Source: an uncultured Eubacterium sp. (GTDB lineage Bacteria > Bacillota > Clostridia > Lachnospirales > Lachnospiraceae). From it: 64,000 bases of DNA. Position 1 is the first letter of the stretch. Each line of letters opens with the position of its first letter. The stretch is from NCBI GenBank assembly GCA_947088865.1, contig CAMUHY010000008.1, positions 1-64,000 of the forward strand, written 5' to 3'. A program made the position numbers and the translations under genes. This document shows, piece after piece, positions 35,059-44,642 of this stretch. The notes below the pieces were generated by a model. The model was not told where the DNA came from. It saw only the letters and a program-made list of their open reading frames with translations, and made no database searches.

Positions 35059-35511
35059 TGGTTTTCTCCCTTCTATGTTTTGCCCTAACAAAATTTGAAT
35101 TATTATTGCCTGTTTACAACAAAACATTCCTACTATAAAATCAATTGTTCTCATACTTCTATCGTAATAAAATTTTATCATAGGATAAATACACGAACAA
35201 TCAATAGGATATTGAGAAGTAAATAAAAACTCAACTTATATGTTATATATTTTTCTTATTGGGATTGAATCAAGATTGAAAATAGAATATTAATATAGAT
35301 TTGATAAAGATATAAAAATTTATTATAGAAAATAGAAATTTGTGAAATTTTACTATATATGAAATAGTATTGTTAAAATCATCTAAATAATGAGACAAAC
35401 TGTATCATAAAAAATGGATTCTTTGTTATTCAAAATATTTGAATAATATCAAAAACCTGTAAAAGTTATTGCAAATTTTATGAAATAATAAAAAATTTCA
35501 TATTGTATAAA
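35059..35511. other. Upstream region of the HTH-PurM operon
   Basis: AT-rich, no gene seen; probably holds the operon promoter, though I cannot pick one box pair with confidence. Confidence 0.3.
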
Positions 35512-35605
35512 AGGCTGTTGCAATGAAGAACTCTTAAATCAATATTGCAGTTATTTAAATAATAACAACCACATCGAATGCTAAAAGATTCTTTTGCAAC
35601 AGCCT
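35512..35605. repeat. Possible MITE or large hairpin
   Basis: 12-bp perfect terminal inverted repeats AGGCTGTTGCAA / TTGCAACAGCCT bound a 94-bp non-coding segment. The ends resemble IS-type termini. No clear target duplication. Confidence 0.45.
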
Positions 35606-35636
35606 CTATATATTTTTCATATAAATTCAACCCTAT

Positions 35637-35675
35637 CAAGCAAGTAACGTAGCGAATTGCGAATATCCGCTTAAC
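35637..35675. repeat. Dispersed hairpin repeat
   Basis: CAAGCAAGTAACGTAGCGAA followed by TTGCGAATATCCGCTTAACT abuts the aldo/keto reductase stop codon; same family as 46583-46620. Confidence 0.6.
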
Positions 35676-36515
35676 TCATGCCATTGTCATAAACCACTCA
35701 ACTATCTTTGGGTCATAATGAGAGAAAAATAAGCTCTCTCCCGTATCTAATGCTTCAATTTTAATCATTTCATCATCTGTCAACTTAAAATCAAAAACAT
35801 TCAAATTTTCTTCCATTCTTTCCTTATGTGTTGATTTTGGAATAACCACCACATCACTTTGAATAAGAAATCGCAAAGCCACCTGTGCAACCGATTTACC
35901 ATATTTTTCACCAATTTCTTTTAACACTGGATTATTAAAATAATCATTTTTTCCTTCTGCAAATGGTCCCCACGACTCTATTTGCGTGTCATACTTTTTT
36001 AAATATTCCTTAGCCATTTTTTGCTGCTGAAATATATGTGTTTCGACTTGATTAACGGCTGGTTTAATTTCTGCAAAATGGTGAATATCAATAAATCTAT
36101 CAGGATAAAAATTAGATACTCCAATCGCTTTTGCTTTGCCATCTTTGTAAGCTTCTTCCATTGCTCGATACGTTCCATAATAATCGCCAAATGGCTGATG
36201 AATTAATAATAAATCAATATAATTCGTCTGCAATTTTTGTAAAGATTCCTCAATGGAAGCCTTTGCTTTCTTATATCCAGCATTACTAATCCAGACTTTT
36301 GTTGTTATAAAAAGTTCTTCACGCGAAACGCCGCATTTTGCAATTGCATTTCCTACGCCTTCCTCATTGGCATAAGCCTGTGCGGTATCAATCGAACGAT
36401 ACCCTGCACTAATGGCATCTAAAACACATCTTTGTGCTTCTTTAGGGTCAACCTGATACACACCATACCCCAATATTGGCATTTTTACTCCATTATTTAA
36501 TGTAACATATTCCAT
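35676..36515 (-). CDS. Aldo/keto reductase
   Basis: 279 residues from ATG 36515, 2 bp after the upstream stop. TIM-barrel AKR family: GYGVYQVDPKEAQRCVLDAI, SIDTAQAYANEEGVG with catalytic Asp and Tyr, LFITTKVWI with Lys, and DLLLIHQPFGDYYGTYRAME with His. The C-terminal NADPH loop VVIPKSTHKERMEENLNVFD is present. It reduces aldehydes or ketones. Last gene of the LysR-controlled operon, which suggests handling of an oxidised or electrophilic compound. Confidence 0.93.
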   Translation of the reverse strand: MEYVTLNNGVKMPILGYGVYQVDPKEAQRCVLDAISAGYRSIDTAQAYANEEGVGNAIAKCGVSREELFITTKVWISNAGYKKAKASIEESLQKLQTNYIDLLLIHQPFGDYYGTYRAMEEAYKDGKAKAIGVSNFYPDRFIDIHHFAEIKPAVNQVETHIFQQQKMAKEYLKKYDTQIESWGPFAEGKNDYFNNPVLKEIGEKYGKSVAQVALRFLIQSDVVVIPKSTHKERMEENLNVFDFKLTDDEMIKIEALDTGESLFFSHYDPKIVEWFMTMA

Positions 36516-36517
36516 TT

Positions 36518-36844
36518 TTACGCCATCTCCTCCCACACTTCTTTAGCCATGCGAAATGCTGCCCAAGCTTTTGGCCAGCCTGCATAAAAGGCTGCATGTG
36601 TTAAAACTTCTGCAATCTCTTCCTGTGTCACACCGTGATTTTTTGCATTCTGCAAATGAAATTTTAAAGAGCTGTCTAAAATTCCACTTGCCATAAGAGA
36701 CGTTACCGTTACAATGCTTCGGTCTCTCGCTGATAATTTGTCTTCTCTTGCCCAAACCTGCCCAAACAATACATCATCGTTTAACTCTGCAAACTTGGGA
36801 GCAAATGTACCAAGTTCATCTCTTCCTGCTGTTACCTTTGCCAT
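36518..36844 (-). CDS. Carboxymuconolactone decarboxylase-family protein
   Basis: 108 residues: ELNDDVLFGQVWAREDKLSA, RSIVTVTSLMASGI and QEEIAEVLTHAAFYAGWPKA are family hallmarks. The AhpD-type CxxC is absent, so it is the decarboxylase-like rather than the peroxidase branch. It sits between cupin and aldo/keto reductase genes, a common trio in Clostridia. Confidence 0.9.
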   Translation of the reverse strand: MAKVTAGRDELGTFAPKFAELNDDVLFGQVWAREDKLSARDRSIVTVTSLMASGILDSSLKFHLQNAKNHGVTQEEIAEVLTHAAFYAGWPKAWAAFRMAKEVWEEMA

Positions 36845-36855
36845 ATTATTCCTCC

Positions 36856-37275
36856 TTATACTTCATTTACTAACTTTTTATATTCTTTATCTTCCACTGG
36901 TTCACACCATTGTGTTTTGCAATTTTCTCCTGCCACTTCAATCGCTAAATGCTGAAACCATGAATTTGCTGCTGCTCCATGCCAATGTTTTACACCAGCA
37001 GGAATATGGACAATATCACCTGCTTTTAATTTTCTTGCAGGCTGCTGCCACTCTTGATACCAACCTTCCCCTGCGGTTACAATAAGCATTTGTCCGCCGC
37101 CCTTATCAGCATGATGTATATGCCAATTATTGCGGCAACCTGGCTCAAATGTCACATTGCCAATCACTACCTGCTCTGTTGAAAGCATATTTAAATAACT
37201 ATTTCCAATAAAATACTGCGCAAACGCTTTATTAAATTCTCCTATTGGAAATACACTCATTTCTTTTGGTTCCAT
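36856..37275 (-). CDS. Cupin-domain protein
   Basis: 139 residues from ATG 37275 (GGAGG upstream). Cupin motif 1: NWHIHHADKGGGQMLIVTAG; motif 2: PAGVKHWHGAAANSWFQHLA, with the His ligands for a metal. Small single-domain cupins paired with carboxymuconolactone decarboxylase are frequent; the substrate is unknown. Confidence 0.9.
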   Translation of the reverse strand: MEPKEMSVFPIGEFNKAFAQYFIGNSYLNMLSTEQVVIGNVTFEPGCRNNWHIHHADKGGGQMLIVTAGEGWYQEWQQPARKLKAGDIVHIPAGVKHWHGAAANSWFQHLAIEVAGENCKTQWCEPVEDKEYKKLVNEV

Positions 37276-37306
37276 AATCATCCTCCATTTAAATATAATA
37301 GAAAAA

Positions 37307-37352
37307 GTTAAACGGATATTCGCAATCTGCTACGTTGCTTAATAAGGTTAAA
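37307..37352. repeat. Dispersed hairpin repeat (inverted copy)
   Basis: GTTAAACGGATATTCGCAAT followed by CTGCTACGTTGCTTAATAAG, inside the cupin-flavodoxin gap. Confidence 0.6.
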
Positions 37353-37374
37353 CAATAGAAAAACAGATTTATCT

Positions 37375-37878
37375 TTATACCCATCTTTCTAATTCTTCTC
37401 GTGAACGATTTGCACTGCCTCCATGTATTGCAATTCCCTTTTCCACTTTAGCGCTTGGACAGAGCGTCTGAATATCCTTTTCACTGTTCCCCATTCCACT
37501 GCCTTCATGTGTGCAAAACGGTTTAATAATTTTACCGCTAAAATTAAAATGTTCTAAAAACGTAAATACTGCCATTGGCATAGTTCCCCAATAATTGGGA
37601 TAGCCAAGATAAATCACATCGTAATCATCAATACTGTCGGGATATGATTTTAATTCCGGACGTGCATCACGCTTCTGGTCAGACTGTGCCTGTTCTATAC
37701 ACTCGTTGTAATTTGTTGAATACGCTTGTATTTGCTGCATTTTAAATATATCTGCTTCTGTCAACTCTTTAATGATGCCTGCAACTACCTCTGTATTGCC
37801 AACTGTCAAATTTTTTATCATTCCATTTACATAATTTTCATCTGCTCTTGAATAAAAGGCAATCAATTTCTTTGACAT
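37375..37878 (-). CDS. Flavodoxin
   Basis: 167 residues. The N-terminus (KLIAFYSRADENYVNG) is a variant FMN phosphate loop; DYDVIYLGYPNYWGTMPMAV and FCTHEGSGMGNSEKDIQTLC are typical of the Flavodoxin_4 group. It is first in the operon facing the LysR gene. It probably supplies electrons to or detoxifies substrates with the downstream enzymes. Confidence 0.9.
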   Translation of the reverse strand: MSKKLIAFYSRADENYVNGMIKNLTVGNTEVVAGIIKELTEADIFKMQQIQAYSTNYNECIEQAQSDQKRDARPELKSYPDSIDDYDVIYLGYPNYWGTMPMAVFTFLEHFNFSGKIIKPFCTHEGSGMGNSEKDIQTLCPSAKVEKGIAIHGGSANRSREELERWV

Positions 37879-37960
37879 ATCAATTCCTCCATATCCTTCT
37901 GAATGATTTTATTATAATGTTCTTTTTCTTGACATAGAATCTTCAATATGTTATTACTGT

Positions 37961-37979
37961 ATAAACTATAAGTTTATAT
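37961..37979. promoter_or_regulatory. LysR-type binding box
   Basis: TATAAAC-TATAA-GTTTATA, a perfect 7-bp inverted repeat with the T-N11-A pattern of LysR proteins, lies between the divergent flavodoxin and LysR genes. TTGACA-17-TATTAC (about 37930-37958) is a likely lysR promoter. Confidence 0.7.
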
Positions 37980-38000
37980 AGCTTTTATTGGAGATGTGCC

Positions 38001-38888
38001 ATGTATAATCCACTTTTACATACCTTTATTGTCGTTGCCGATTATGGCAGTTTTACAAAAGCAGCAGATATTCTATATATTTCTCCTACTGCTGTTATGA
38101 AACAATTAAATACGTTGGAAAGTCATCTAAATTTAAAGCTTATTGAACGCACTCATGCAGGAGTCCATTTAACAAAAGCAGGAGAGATTATTTATCGCGA
38201 TGCAAAATTTATGATAGACTATTCTAAAAAATCCATTTTAAGCGCTAAGACAGCTCTTCTTGAAAACGATACAACATTCTGCGTCGGAACATCACTGCTT
38301 AATCCTGCAAAACCTTTTATGGATTTGTGGTATCGTGTCAATAAAGATTTTCCTAAATATAAACTGCATCTTGTCCCTTTTGAGGATAACCATGAAGGTA
38401 TCCTTTCTGAAATTGAACTGTTAGGAGAAAAATTTGATTTTCTTATTGGTGTATGTGATTCAAAAAAATGGCTTTCGCGCTGCAATTTTTTGCCGATTGG
38501 TTCTTATAAAAAAATGATTGCTGTATCAAGAGAACATCGACTTGCCAAAAAGACTTGCATTGATATTGAAGATTTATATGGAGAAACATTGATGATGGTA
38601 AAGCATGGCGATTCTGCAACAAATGATTTTATCCGCCATGATTTGGAAAAAAATCACCCTAAAATTCAGATTGAAGATACACCCCATTTTTATGATTTAT
38701 CCGTATTCAACCGCTGTGCCGAAACCCAGCAAGTACTCCTTACTATTGAATGCTGGCAGGAAGTGCACCCTGCTTTAGTTTCCATTCCTGTCAACTGGAA
38801 TTATACTATTCCATATGGATTGCTTTATAGTTTTAATGCACCAGAAGATGTATTAAAATTTGTTGAGGCGGCAAAAAAAATAAAATAA
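38001..38888 (+). CDS. LysR-type regulator
   Basis: 295 residues. N-terminal winged HTH: TFIVVADYGSFTKAADILYI, PTAVMKQLNTLESHLNLKLI; the rest is a periplasmic-binding-like ligand domain. The gene is divergent from the flavodoxin-cupin-AKR operon and shares its control region. Likely activates that operon on sensing a small molecule. Confidence 0.93.
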   Translation: MYNPLLHTFIVVADYGSFTKAADILYISPTAVMKQLNTLESHLNLKLIERTHAGVHLTKAGEIIYRDAKFMIDYSKKSILSAKTALLENDTTFCVGTSLLNPAKPFMDLWYRVNKDFPKYKLHLVPFEDNHEGILSEIELLGEKFDFLIGVCDSKKWLSRCNFLPIGSYKKMIAVSREHRLAKKTCIDIEDLYGETLMMVKHGDSATNDFIRHDLEKNHPKIQIEDTPHFYDLSVFNRCAETQQVLLTIECWQEVHPALVSIPVNWNYTIPYGLLYSFNAPEDVLKFVEAAKKIK

Positions 38889-38933
38889 GGCTATTCTTGA
38901 TTCAGATAATACAAATCTGTACCAAAAATAGCC
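38889..38933. terminator. Bidirectional terminator between convergent genes
   Basis: GGCTATT...AATAGCC stem with an inner CAGAT/ATCTG hairpin, flanked by A-runs and TTTTTTATT. Serves lysR and possibly the chemoreceptor gene. Confidence 0.55.
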
Positions 38934-38977
38934 AAAAATTAATTTTTTATTACATATCTATTCTTATTTTATTACAA

Positions 38978-40951
38978 TTATTTTGCAGCAAGTGTAAAAT
39001 GACCTACTAATTCCTTTAAGCATGTAGCCTCAGCAGAAAGCTGTTCACTTGCAGCCGCGCCTTCCTCAGCAGTAGCGCTGTTACTCTGTACAACAACCGA
39101 AATTTGATTGATACCTTCCGAAACTTGCTCAACCGATTCTGACTGCTCATTTGATACAATGGCAATACGGTCAATAGCATCAACCATCGACTGAATACTG
39201 TTTACAACACCAAACAAAATATCTGCTGTACTTTGGGCAATTTCTGTACCTGTATGTACTGCATTTGTAGAATTTGCAATAAGGTCTGATGTATCTTTAG
39301 CTGCCTGTGCAGATTTACCTGCCAATTCGCGAACCTCCTGTGCAACAACAGCAAATCCCTTTCCTGCACTTCCCGCTCTAGCTGCCTCCACTGCCGCATT
39401 CAAAGCAAGTATATTAGTCTGGAACGCAATATCATCTATTGTCTTGAGAATCTTTTCAATCTCCTCAGAGCTGGTCTGAATCTTTTCCATAGCCTCCACT
39501 AAATCCTGCATCTTCTGATTACATAAGAAAACTTCTTCACCCGTTTGATGTGTTTGACTTCTAACATTTAACGCTCCGCTTGCAGTATTTTTAACTTCCT
39601 CAGAAATCATGCTAATCCGTGTTGCCAATTCCTGCACTGAACTTGCCTGTTCCACCGTACCCTGACTAAGTGTCTGCGCACTTGAGGATAATTGATTGCT
39701 GGCATTTGCCACCTCTTCTGCGGAATGATTAACTTGACGCATAGCATTGCTCAACTCAATCCTCATATTGCGCATAGAAAGTAAAATATCCTGAAAACTG
39801 CCAACATATACCTCCTCATGTTGTGTATGTACATCCAAATTCTGATTTGCCATCTCATTAAGCAAATAACTAATGTCTTTGATAACAATGCGCAATCCCT
39901 CTACCAAAGTCTGGGTTGACCTGACAAGTACACCTGTCTCATCCTTATTAGTAACATTAGGCATTGGCGTTTCTAAATCACCCTCCACAAGCAGCTTCAT
40001 TCGATTTACACAAGCCTTCATCGGTCTGCCAATATTGAGAGCCAAAATCAGGGCAACAATAACTGAAATCAATATAGAAATAACAATCACTGCAATATTG
40101 ATAACCATTGCATCGCGTGTAGATGCCAGATAATTAATTTGCGGCGCTGTCACTGCAATACTCCAGCCGTCTGTATCCAATACAGGAGCATACGTTGCAA
40201 ACATTTTATCTTCTCCATTTATATAGCTTCCAAATCCATTTTGCCCTTGACGCATCTTGGCATGAATTGCTGCCAGCTCTTGCAGCGAAGAATCACTTTT
40301 CGCCTCTGCTTCTATATTTTGAACGGTAATTGTATCCAGTGTAATATCAGCAATCGTATCACCCGATTTATTAATCATATAAGCCCTGCTATTTTCACCA
40401 ACCTGAATAGCTGATACAATATCATTCAAAAACGTTTCATGCGGAACAAAATATACAACACCAACAATAGAATTTCCATAGTCACCCTCAGAATATAGAG
40501 GTGCAGCTACCATAATAGACAATTCTCCCGTAATCTTGCTGATTAATGGCTCTGATACAAAAACATTTCCCTGCATGGCCTGACGTACATATTCACGGTC
40601 TGAATAATCATTTCCATCAAAAATACTGATACCATCTGCACCAACAATATTCCCTCTTCGGAAACCGTGCATAGAGATACGCTCATTAATAATAGCCTGT
40701 TTTTCTGTCACTGATACTTCTGGGTCAGATAACTGTGGAATGCATCCTACTTCCATGACAACGTTCTTATATGACTTCAGCTCTTGCTGCACACGCCCTG
40801 CCGCTAAAACCGCCGTTTGACTCATCATCTGTTCCACAGTAGACATCGTATTGTTGTAAGTTAGCATAATGCTTAAAGACCCCGATGTGACCAGTCCAAT
40901 CAGAACAGTCAAAATAAGACATACAGTAATTTTCGTTCTAATACTTTTCAT
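38978..40951 (-). CDS. Methyl-accepting chemotaxis protein
   Basis: 657 residues. N-terminal membrane helix (about 8-30), an extracellular dCache sensor (about 35-275, with [20 protein letters not shown]), a second membrane helix (about 285-310), HAMP, then the signalling coiled coil with the hairpin tip [20 protein letters not shown] and [20 protein letters not shown]. It would signal to CheA/CheW, so the host is probably motile or was. The ligand is unknown; dCache receptors often bind amino acids. Confidence 0.95.
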   Translation of the reverse strand: MKSIRTKITVCLILTVLIGLVTSGSLSIMLTYNNTMSTVEQMMSQTAVLAAGRVQQELKSYKNVVMEVGCIPQLSDPEVSVTEKQAIINERISMHGFRRGNIVGADGISIFDGNDYSDREYVRQAMQGNVFVSEPLISKITGELSIMVAAPLYSEGDYGNSIVGVVYFVPHETFLNDIVSAIQVGENSRAYMINKSGDTIADITLDTITVQNIEAEAKSDSSLQELAAIHAKMRQGQNGFGSYINGEDKMFATYAPVLDTDGWSIAVTAPQINYLASTRDAMVINIAVIVISILISVIVALILALNIGRPMKACVNRMKLLVEGDLETPMPNVTNKDETGVLVRSTQTLVEGLRIVIKDISYLLNEMANQNLDVHTQHEEVYVGSFQDILLSMRNMRIELSNAMRQVNHSAEEVANASNQLSSSAQTLSQGTVEQASSVQELATRISMISEEVKNTASGALNVRSQTHQTGEEVFLCNQKMQDLVEAMEKIQTSSEEIEKILKTIDDIAFQTNILALNAAVEAARAGSAGKGFAVVAQEVRELAGKSAQAAKDTSDLIANSTNAVHTGTEIAQSTADILFGVVNSIQSMVDAIDRIAIVSNEQSESVEQVSEGINQISVVVQSNSATAEEGAAASEQLSAEATCLKELVGHFTLAAK

Positions 40952-41311
40952 TTCAATGCTCTCTGCTACTCAAAATATAGACAAATATACCCATATCGAG
41001 ATATTGAACGTTTTACCATTTCATTATGTATAGTTTTGTGGTTATAACTCACTACTCACAAGTTTGATGGATTCTATGAACTCATTACACGCTCCACAGT
41101 CGTTATTTTTCGAGTAGCTCTCTCCTTTCTAATTTTAATAATTTTTATAATATTTTTTGATAGACTATGTTGTATCCCTTTTAATTGTTTTTATAATTTC
41201 TTTATTTAGTGTATTTTGACTTTTTACTTTGGTATTGGATAAATATTTGTCTTGAAGCTCTTTAATAATCTAAGTATAGTAAAATACATTTGATTCTGTC
41301 AATCTATAATT
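40952..41311. other. Upstream region of the chemoreceptor gene
   Basis: No gene or recognisable riboswitch. The minus-strand leader contains GGAGAGAGCTACTC and AGTAGCAGAGAGC, which could pair (GAGTAG/CTACTC) near the ribosome site. Confidence 0.3.
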
Positions 41312-41366
41312 AACCTCATCAAAGAAACCTCTCGCTTCTTAAGCGGGAGATTTCCCTAATGAGGTT
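41312..41366. repeat. Two-stem hairpin repeat
   Basis: Outer AACCTCAT/ATGAGGTT and inner CTCTCGCTT/AAGCGGGAG stems; the tail GATTTCCCTAATGAGGTTTA resembles the ends of the other dispersed repeats. Confidence 0.55.
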
Positions 41367-41497
41367 TATTACTACATTTTATAAATATGTTCGTTAATCA
41401 TTTATCATCCATTTAGTTAGTAACAACTAATTGATTTATACTAACACAATTTCTTTTTATTTGTCAATAATTTATATTTTTCTCCTCTTATTATTTT

Positions 41498-42751
41498 TTA
41501 TTTCTCTTTTAAAGACATTTTTACAAATATATTCTTTGCACGAATTGCTATTATTAAAGAAATAAAACCTGCAAACAAAATCACAATCCATTCAATACCT
41601 TCACACCATTCAAATAAAATACCATATAATGCGTTGCCCAATGGCTGCGCACACATTGAAATTGTAAGAACAACTGACATCACTTTTCCAATGAGATGCT
41701 GTGGTGTCTCGACTTGGACAAAAGACAGCATTTGTACAGCAAAAACTGTTGAAAATATCATAATCATAAAGCCACATAGTATCATAACCAGATAATTTAT
41801 AAAGCCCGATGAAAATAATAGTAAAGAAACACCCATAGGAAATACAAATAAAGCACAGACTATTATCAATATTCCTGCTCGTTTAATGACTAATTTATTG
41901 GCAAAAATACCTGTACAGATGCCACCTATCAGTCCTCCTGCTGCTAACATTCCCTCTGCATATCCAAGCAATTTATTTACCTGCAATTCTCCCAAATTTA
42001 ACACTTCCGTTATTATATAAGGCATTCCAACCATAATCATTGCTGATAAAAATAAATTAATTCCACAGACCACAAGCAACACTTTGCCAATAACAGGCTT
42101 CTCTTTTCGTATAAATTGGATACTCTCTGAAAAATCTTTTATTGCCATCCTGCATATACCGCTATTAGAATCTTGTTTAATAAATGGTATTTTAATAAAA
42201 AGTTCCATAATTGCTGACAGAACAAAACAGACCATACAAACCCACAAAACACATTGTAATCCATATGTACTATATAAAATCCCTCCAAATATAGGACCTA
42301 TAAGCGTTGCAAATGAATTAATTACATTGACAATAGAATTTGCCGCCATATAATTGCTTTGACTTACCAATGCAGGTATACTTGCCTGCACCGATGGCTG
42401 ATATATACCTGCAATGCTATATAAAAGCATCAGCATAATGGTCAATACCAAAATAAGATTAACATGCAAAAAAAGTAAGGAAAATACAAAAATACTTATA
42501 GCTGTAAAAAAATCCAGTATCACCATCACATTTCTTTTATTTACTCTATCCGCAAGAATACCGCCTACTGGCGATAACAAGATGGCAGGAATAAAAGCAC
42601 ATGCTGTAACGTTTCCATAAATAACAGAAGAACCTGTTTGATTTAATAAATACAATGGCAGTGCAAATCTTATGGTGGCATTGCCAAACAGTGAGATAAT
42701 CTGTCCAATAATCACTAAAATAAAATCTTTTGAAAATAATTTTTGATTCAT
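41498..42751 (-). CDS. MFS exporter, paralogue of 28380-29627
   Basis: 417 residues from ATG 42751 (GAGG upstream; the frame extends 34 codons more). Twelve-helix MFS_3 type with GGILADRVNKRNVM. The N-terminal half matches the other MFS protein of this window closely. A TetR gene lies upstream in the same direction, again as for the paralogue. Confidence 0.9.
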   Translation of the reverse strand: MNQKLFSKDFILVIIGQIISLFGNATIRFALPLYLLNQTGSSVIYGNVTACAFIPAILLSPVGGILADRVNKRNVMVILDFFTAISIFVFSLLFLHVNLILVLTIMLMLLYSIAGIYQPSVQASIPALVSQSNYMAANSIVNVINSFATLIGPIFGGILYSTYGLQCVLWVCMVCFVLSAIMELFIKIPFIKQDSNSGICRMAIKDFSESIQFIRKEKPVIGKVLLVVCGINLFLSAMIMVGMPYIITEVLNLGELQVNKLLGYAEGMLAAGGLIGGICTGIFANKLVIKRAGILIIVCALFVFPMGVSLLLFSSGFINYLVMILCGFMIMIFSTVFAVQMLSFVQVETPQHLIGKVMSVVLTISMCAQPLGNALYGILFEWCEGIEWIVILFAGFISLIIAIRAKNIFVKMSLKEK

Positions 42752-42941
42752 TTTTTCCTCATTTCTGCGCTGCTTTTTACATAAAGAACAAAATGTTCCT
42801 AGTGATTTGTATAAAGCAGCGCCATACACAAATCTTGCAATTCTTATTTTCATACACCATACCCTTTTTAATAATCGTATGTAAATTAAAATATATTTTT
42901 TTAATAGTTAAATCGAATTTTTTTCTGAAGAAAATTAAAAC

Positions 42942-42980
42942 ATATCTACAACCCGCTACGCTACTTGCTCATAACTTCAT
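42942..42980. repeat. Dispersed repeat fragment
   Basis: ACAACCCGCTACGCTACTTG followed by CTCATAACTTCA is a partial copy of the GCGTAGC family, upstream of the MFS gene. Confidence 0.45.
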
Positions 42981-43025
42981 AAAGTTTCATCCCTATTAAA
43001 ACAATGATGACCTTGCAATATAAAT

Positions 43026-43038
43026 ACCAAACGACGGT
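43026..43038. promoter_or_regulatory. Candidate TetR operator
   Basis: ACCAAACGACGGT followed by ATG; related to ACCGACTAACGGT-ATG at 43766-43778, upstream of the TetR gene. Confidence 0.5.
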
Positions 43039-43057
43039 ATGTATTATTTTAAAATAT

Positions 43058-43093
43058 AAGACTGTCATATATTTATTTTTATACAACAGTCTT
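43058..43093 (-). terminator. Hairpin after the TetR gene
   Basis: AAGACTGT/ACAGTCTT stem starting at the TetR stop codon, followed by ATATTTTAAAAT. Confidence 0.45.
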
Positions 43094-43747
43094 CTATCGT
43101 TTCTCTTGATAAATTGATGTCAACTCTTGTAATCGCTCTAACATTTCTTTATCTACAATATCCAGCCCAAATCCCTTCATCATTTGTTGAAATACCATAA
43201 ACTTACAATAAGATTCTTCTTGTGTATCTTCAAATATCATAGGATTCATCCATACATTCGCTGCAAGCATAATTAACTCAGCCAACTGCTTTGGATAATT
43301 TGTCTGAATAGAACCATCCTTAATGCCTTCTTCAATAATAGGCAAAATATAATTCGGTGTCGCTTCTTCCATTGTATCTTGTAAAAGACCAACCAGAAGC
43401 TTTGAATTATTATGAAAATTGGGCGCTGTCGCAAAAATTTCTTCTTGAACAGGACGGCTAATTGATTTCTTAAAAATTGTTTTTAACTTTTCCTTTCCAT
43501 TCAAATCGGAACGGTCACGAACATTTGCAAGCAACTGATTGGATTGTGCTGTCATTCTTTCTATCACTGCAATCAAAATATCTTCTTTGGACTTAAAATG
43601 ATGATAGATAGCGCCTTTGCTAAGTCCTCCCAAATTGTCAATAATATCTTGAATGGATGTATATTCGTAGCCTTTTTTCATAAACAAACGATATGCCACA
43701 TCCAATATTAACTGAACGGTCTCTTCTGGGTTCTTATTTCGAGCCAT
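43094..43747 (-). CDS. TetR-family repressor
   Basis: 217 residues from ATG 43747; a TTG at 43765 is an alternative start. HTH: ILDVAYRLFMKKGYEYTSIQ and DNLGGLSKGAIYHHFKSKED. A 13-bp palindrome-like site overlaps its upstream region and a second copy lies ahead of the MFS gene, so it probably controls both. Confidence 0.92.
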   Translation of the reverse strand: MARNKNPEETVQLILDVAYRLFMKKGYEYTSIQDIIDNLGGLSKGAIYHHFKSKEDILIAVIERMTAQSNQLLANVRDRSDLNGKEKLKTIFKKSISRPVQEEIFATAPNFHNNSKLLVGLLQDTMEEATPNYILPIIEEGIKDGSIQTNYPKQLAELIMLAANVWMNPMIFEDTQEESYCKFMVFQQMMKGFGLDIVDKEMLERLQELTSIYQEKR

Positions 43748-43765
43748 TATATCATTCACCTCCAA

Positions 43766-43778
43766 ACCGACTAACGGT
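43766..43778. promoter_or_regulatory. Candidate TetR operator
   Basis: ACCG-ACTAA-CGGT palindrome just upstream of the TetR start, followed by ATG as at 43026. Confidence 0.6.
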
Positions 43779-43949
43779 ATGATAACATATTATTTATAGT
43801 ATTGTCAAATTTATATTTTATATCTCTTATTGTACTTAGATGTATCTTTGCCTATCAATATACTTCACATTACACCAAAATTGTTCAAACAATTTATCTG
43901 CATATTTAATATTTACTTTTTATTATATAATGAACAACTTATTCTATTT

Positions 43950-44642
43950 TTATATATTGTCTTTTTTATATATTATCAAAAATGCCGCTATAATTAAAAT
44001 AATATTACCTATCATAATCACTCCGGTTTCCCATGTAATTTTAATTTGCTCTAAATGATTGACAAGAAGATATAATTGTTCAGAAAAAAGAAATTTAGAG
44101 AATTTTTTAATAGTTTCGTTAAACATCGAAAGCATAGGTAAAAATGAAAGAACCATCATCACAGGAACAGTAATTGATGTTGCAACCATTTGATTTTTGC
44201 TTACAAGACCAATCGTTGCGCCTAAAAGAAAAGAACAAATATGCCCCACAAACATAATAAGCATAAATCGAAGTAAATCTATTCCTGTATATCCACCTGT
44301 CAATCCCATAATAAGTGAACCTATCATACATATAACGATAATATAAATAGCATTTCCAATTAAATATTCAAATGCCCTCACATTACACATTTTCAGTACA
44401 CGCAATGTATTTTTTTCTTTCTCTTCTGCAATAATTGCAGCAATACTAGTAAGCGACGCCATTCCTACATACATTATGCCAAATAAATTGACAAAAAAAT
44501 GAGGTGGCATATCCTGCATATTCATTGCATTTTCCATAATAATTGTCATCAAAGGAAACATAATAAATTGAATTAAAATGGCTTTATTTTTTATTGTATC
44601 TTTTAACTGCTTCCACAAGATTGCTTTAATATGATTTTTCAT
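43950..44642 (-). CDS. ABC-2 type permease
   Basis: 230 residues with six hydrophobic segments and the ABC-2 loop IIAEEKEKNTLRVLKMCNV (about 67-85). Overlaps the ATPase gene by 4 bp. Together they form an exporter controlled by the LytTR protein at the head of the operon. Confidence 0.9.
   Translation of the reverse strand: MKNHIKAILWKQLKDTIKNKAILIQFIMFPLMTIIMENAMNMQDMPPHFFVNLFGIMYVGMASLTSIAAIIAEEKEKNTLRVLKMCNVRAFEYLIGNAIYIIVICMIGSLIMGLTGGYTGIDLLRFMLIMFVGHICSFLLGATIGLVSKNQMVATSITVPVMMVLSFLPMLSMFNETIKKFSKFLFSEQLYLLVNHLEQIKITWETGVIMIGNIILIIAAFLIIYKKDNI

Noticed and set aside
40952-41200. c-di-GMP riboswitch before the chemoreceptor
   Set aside because: Neither the conserved GEMM core nor its tetraloop helices could be found.
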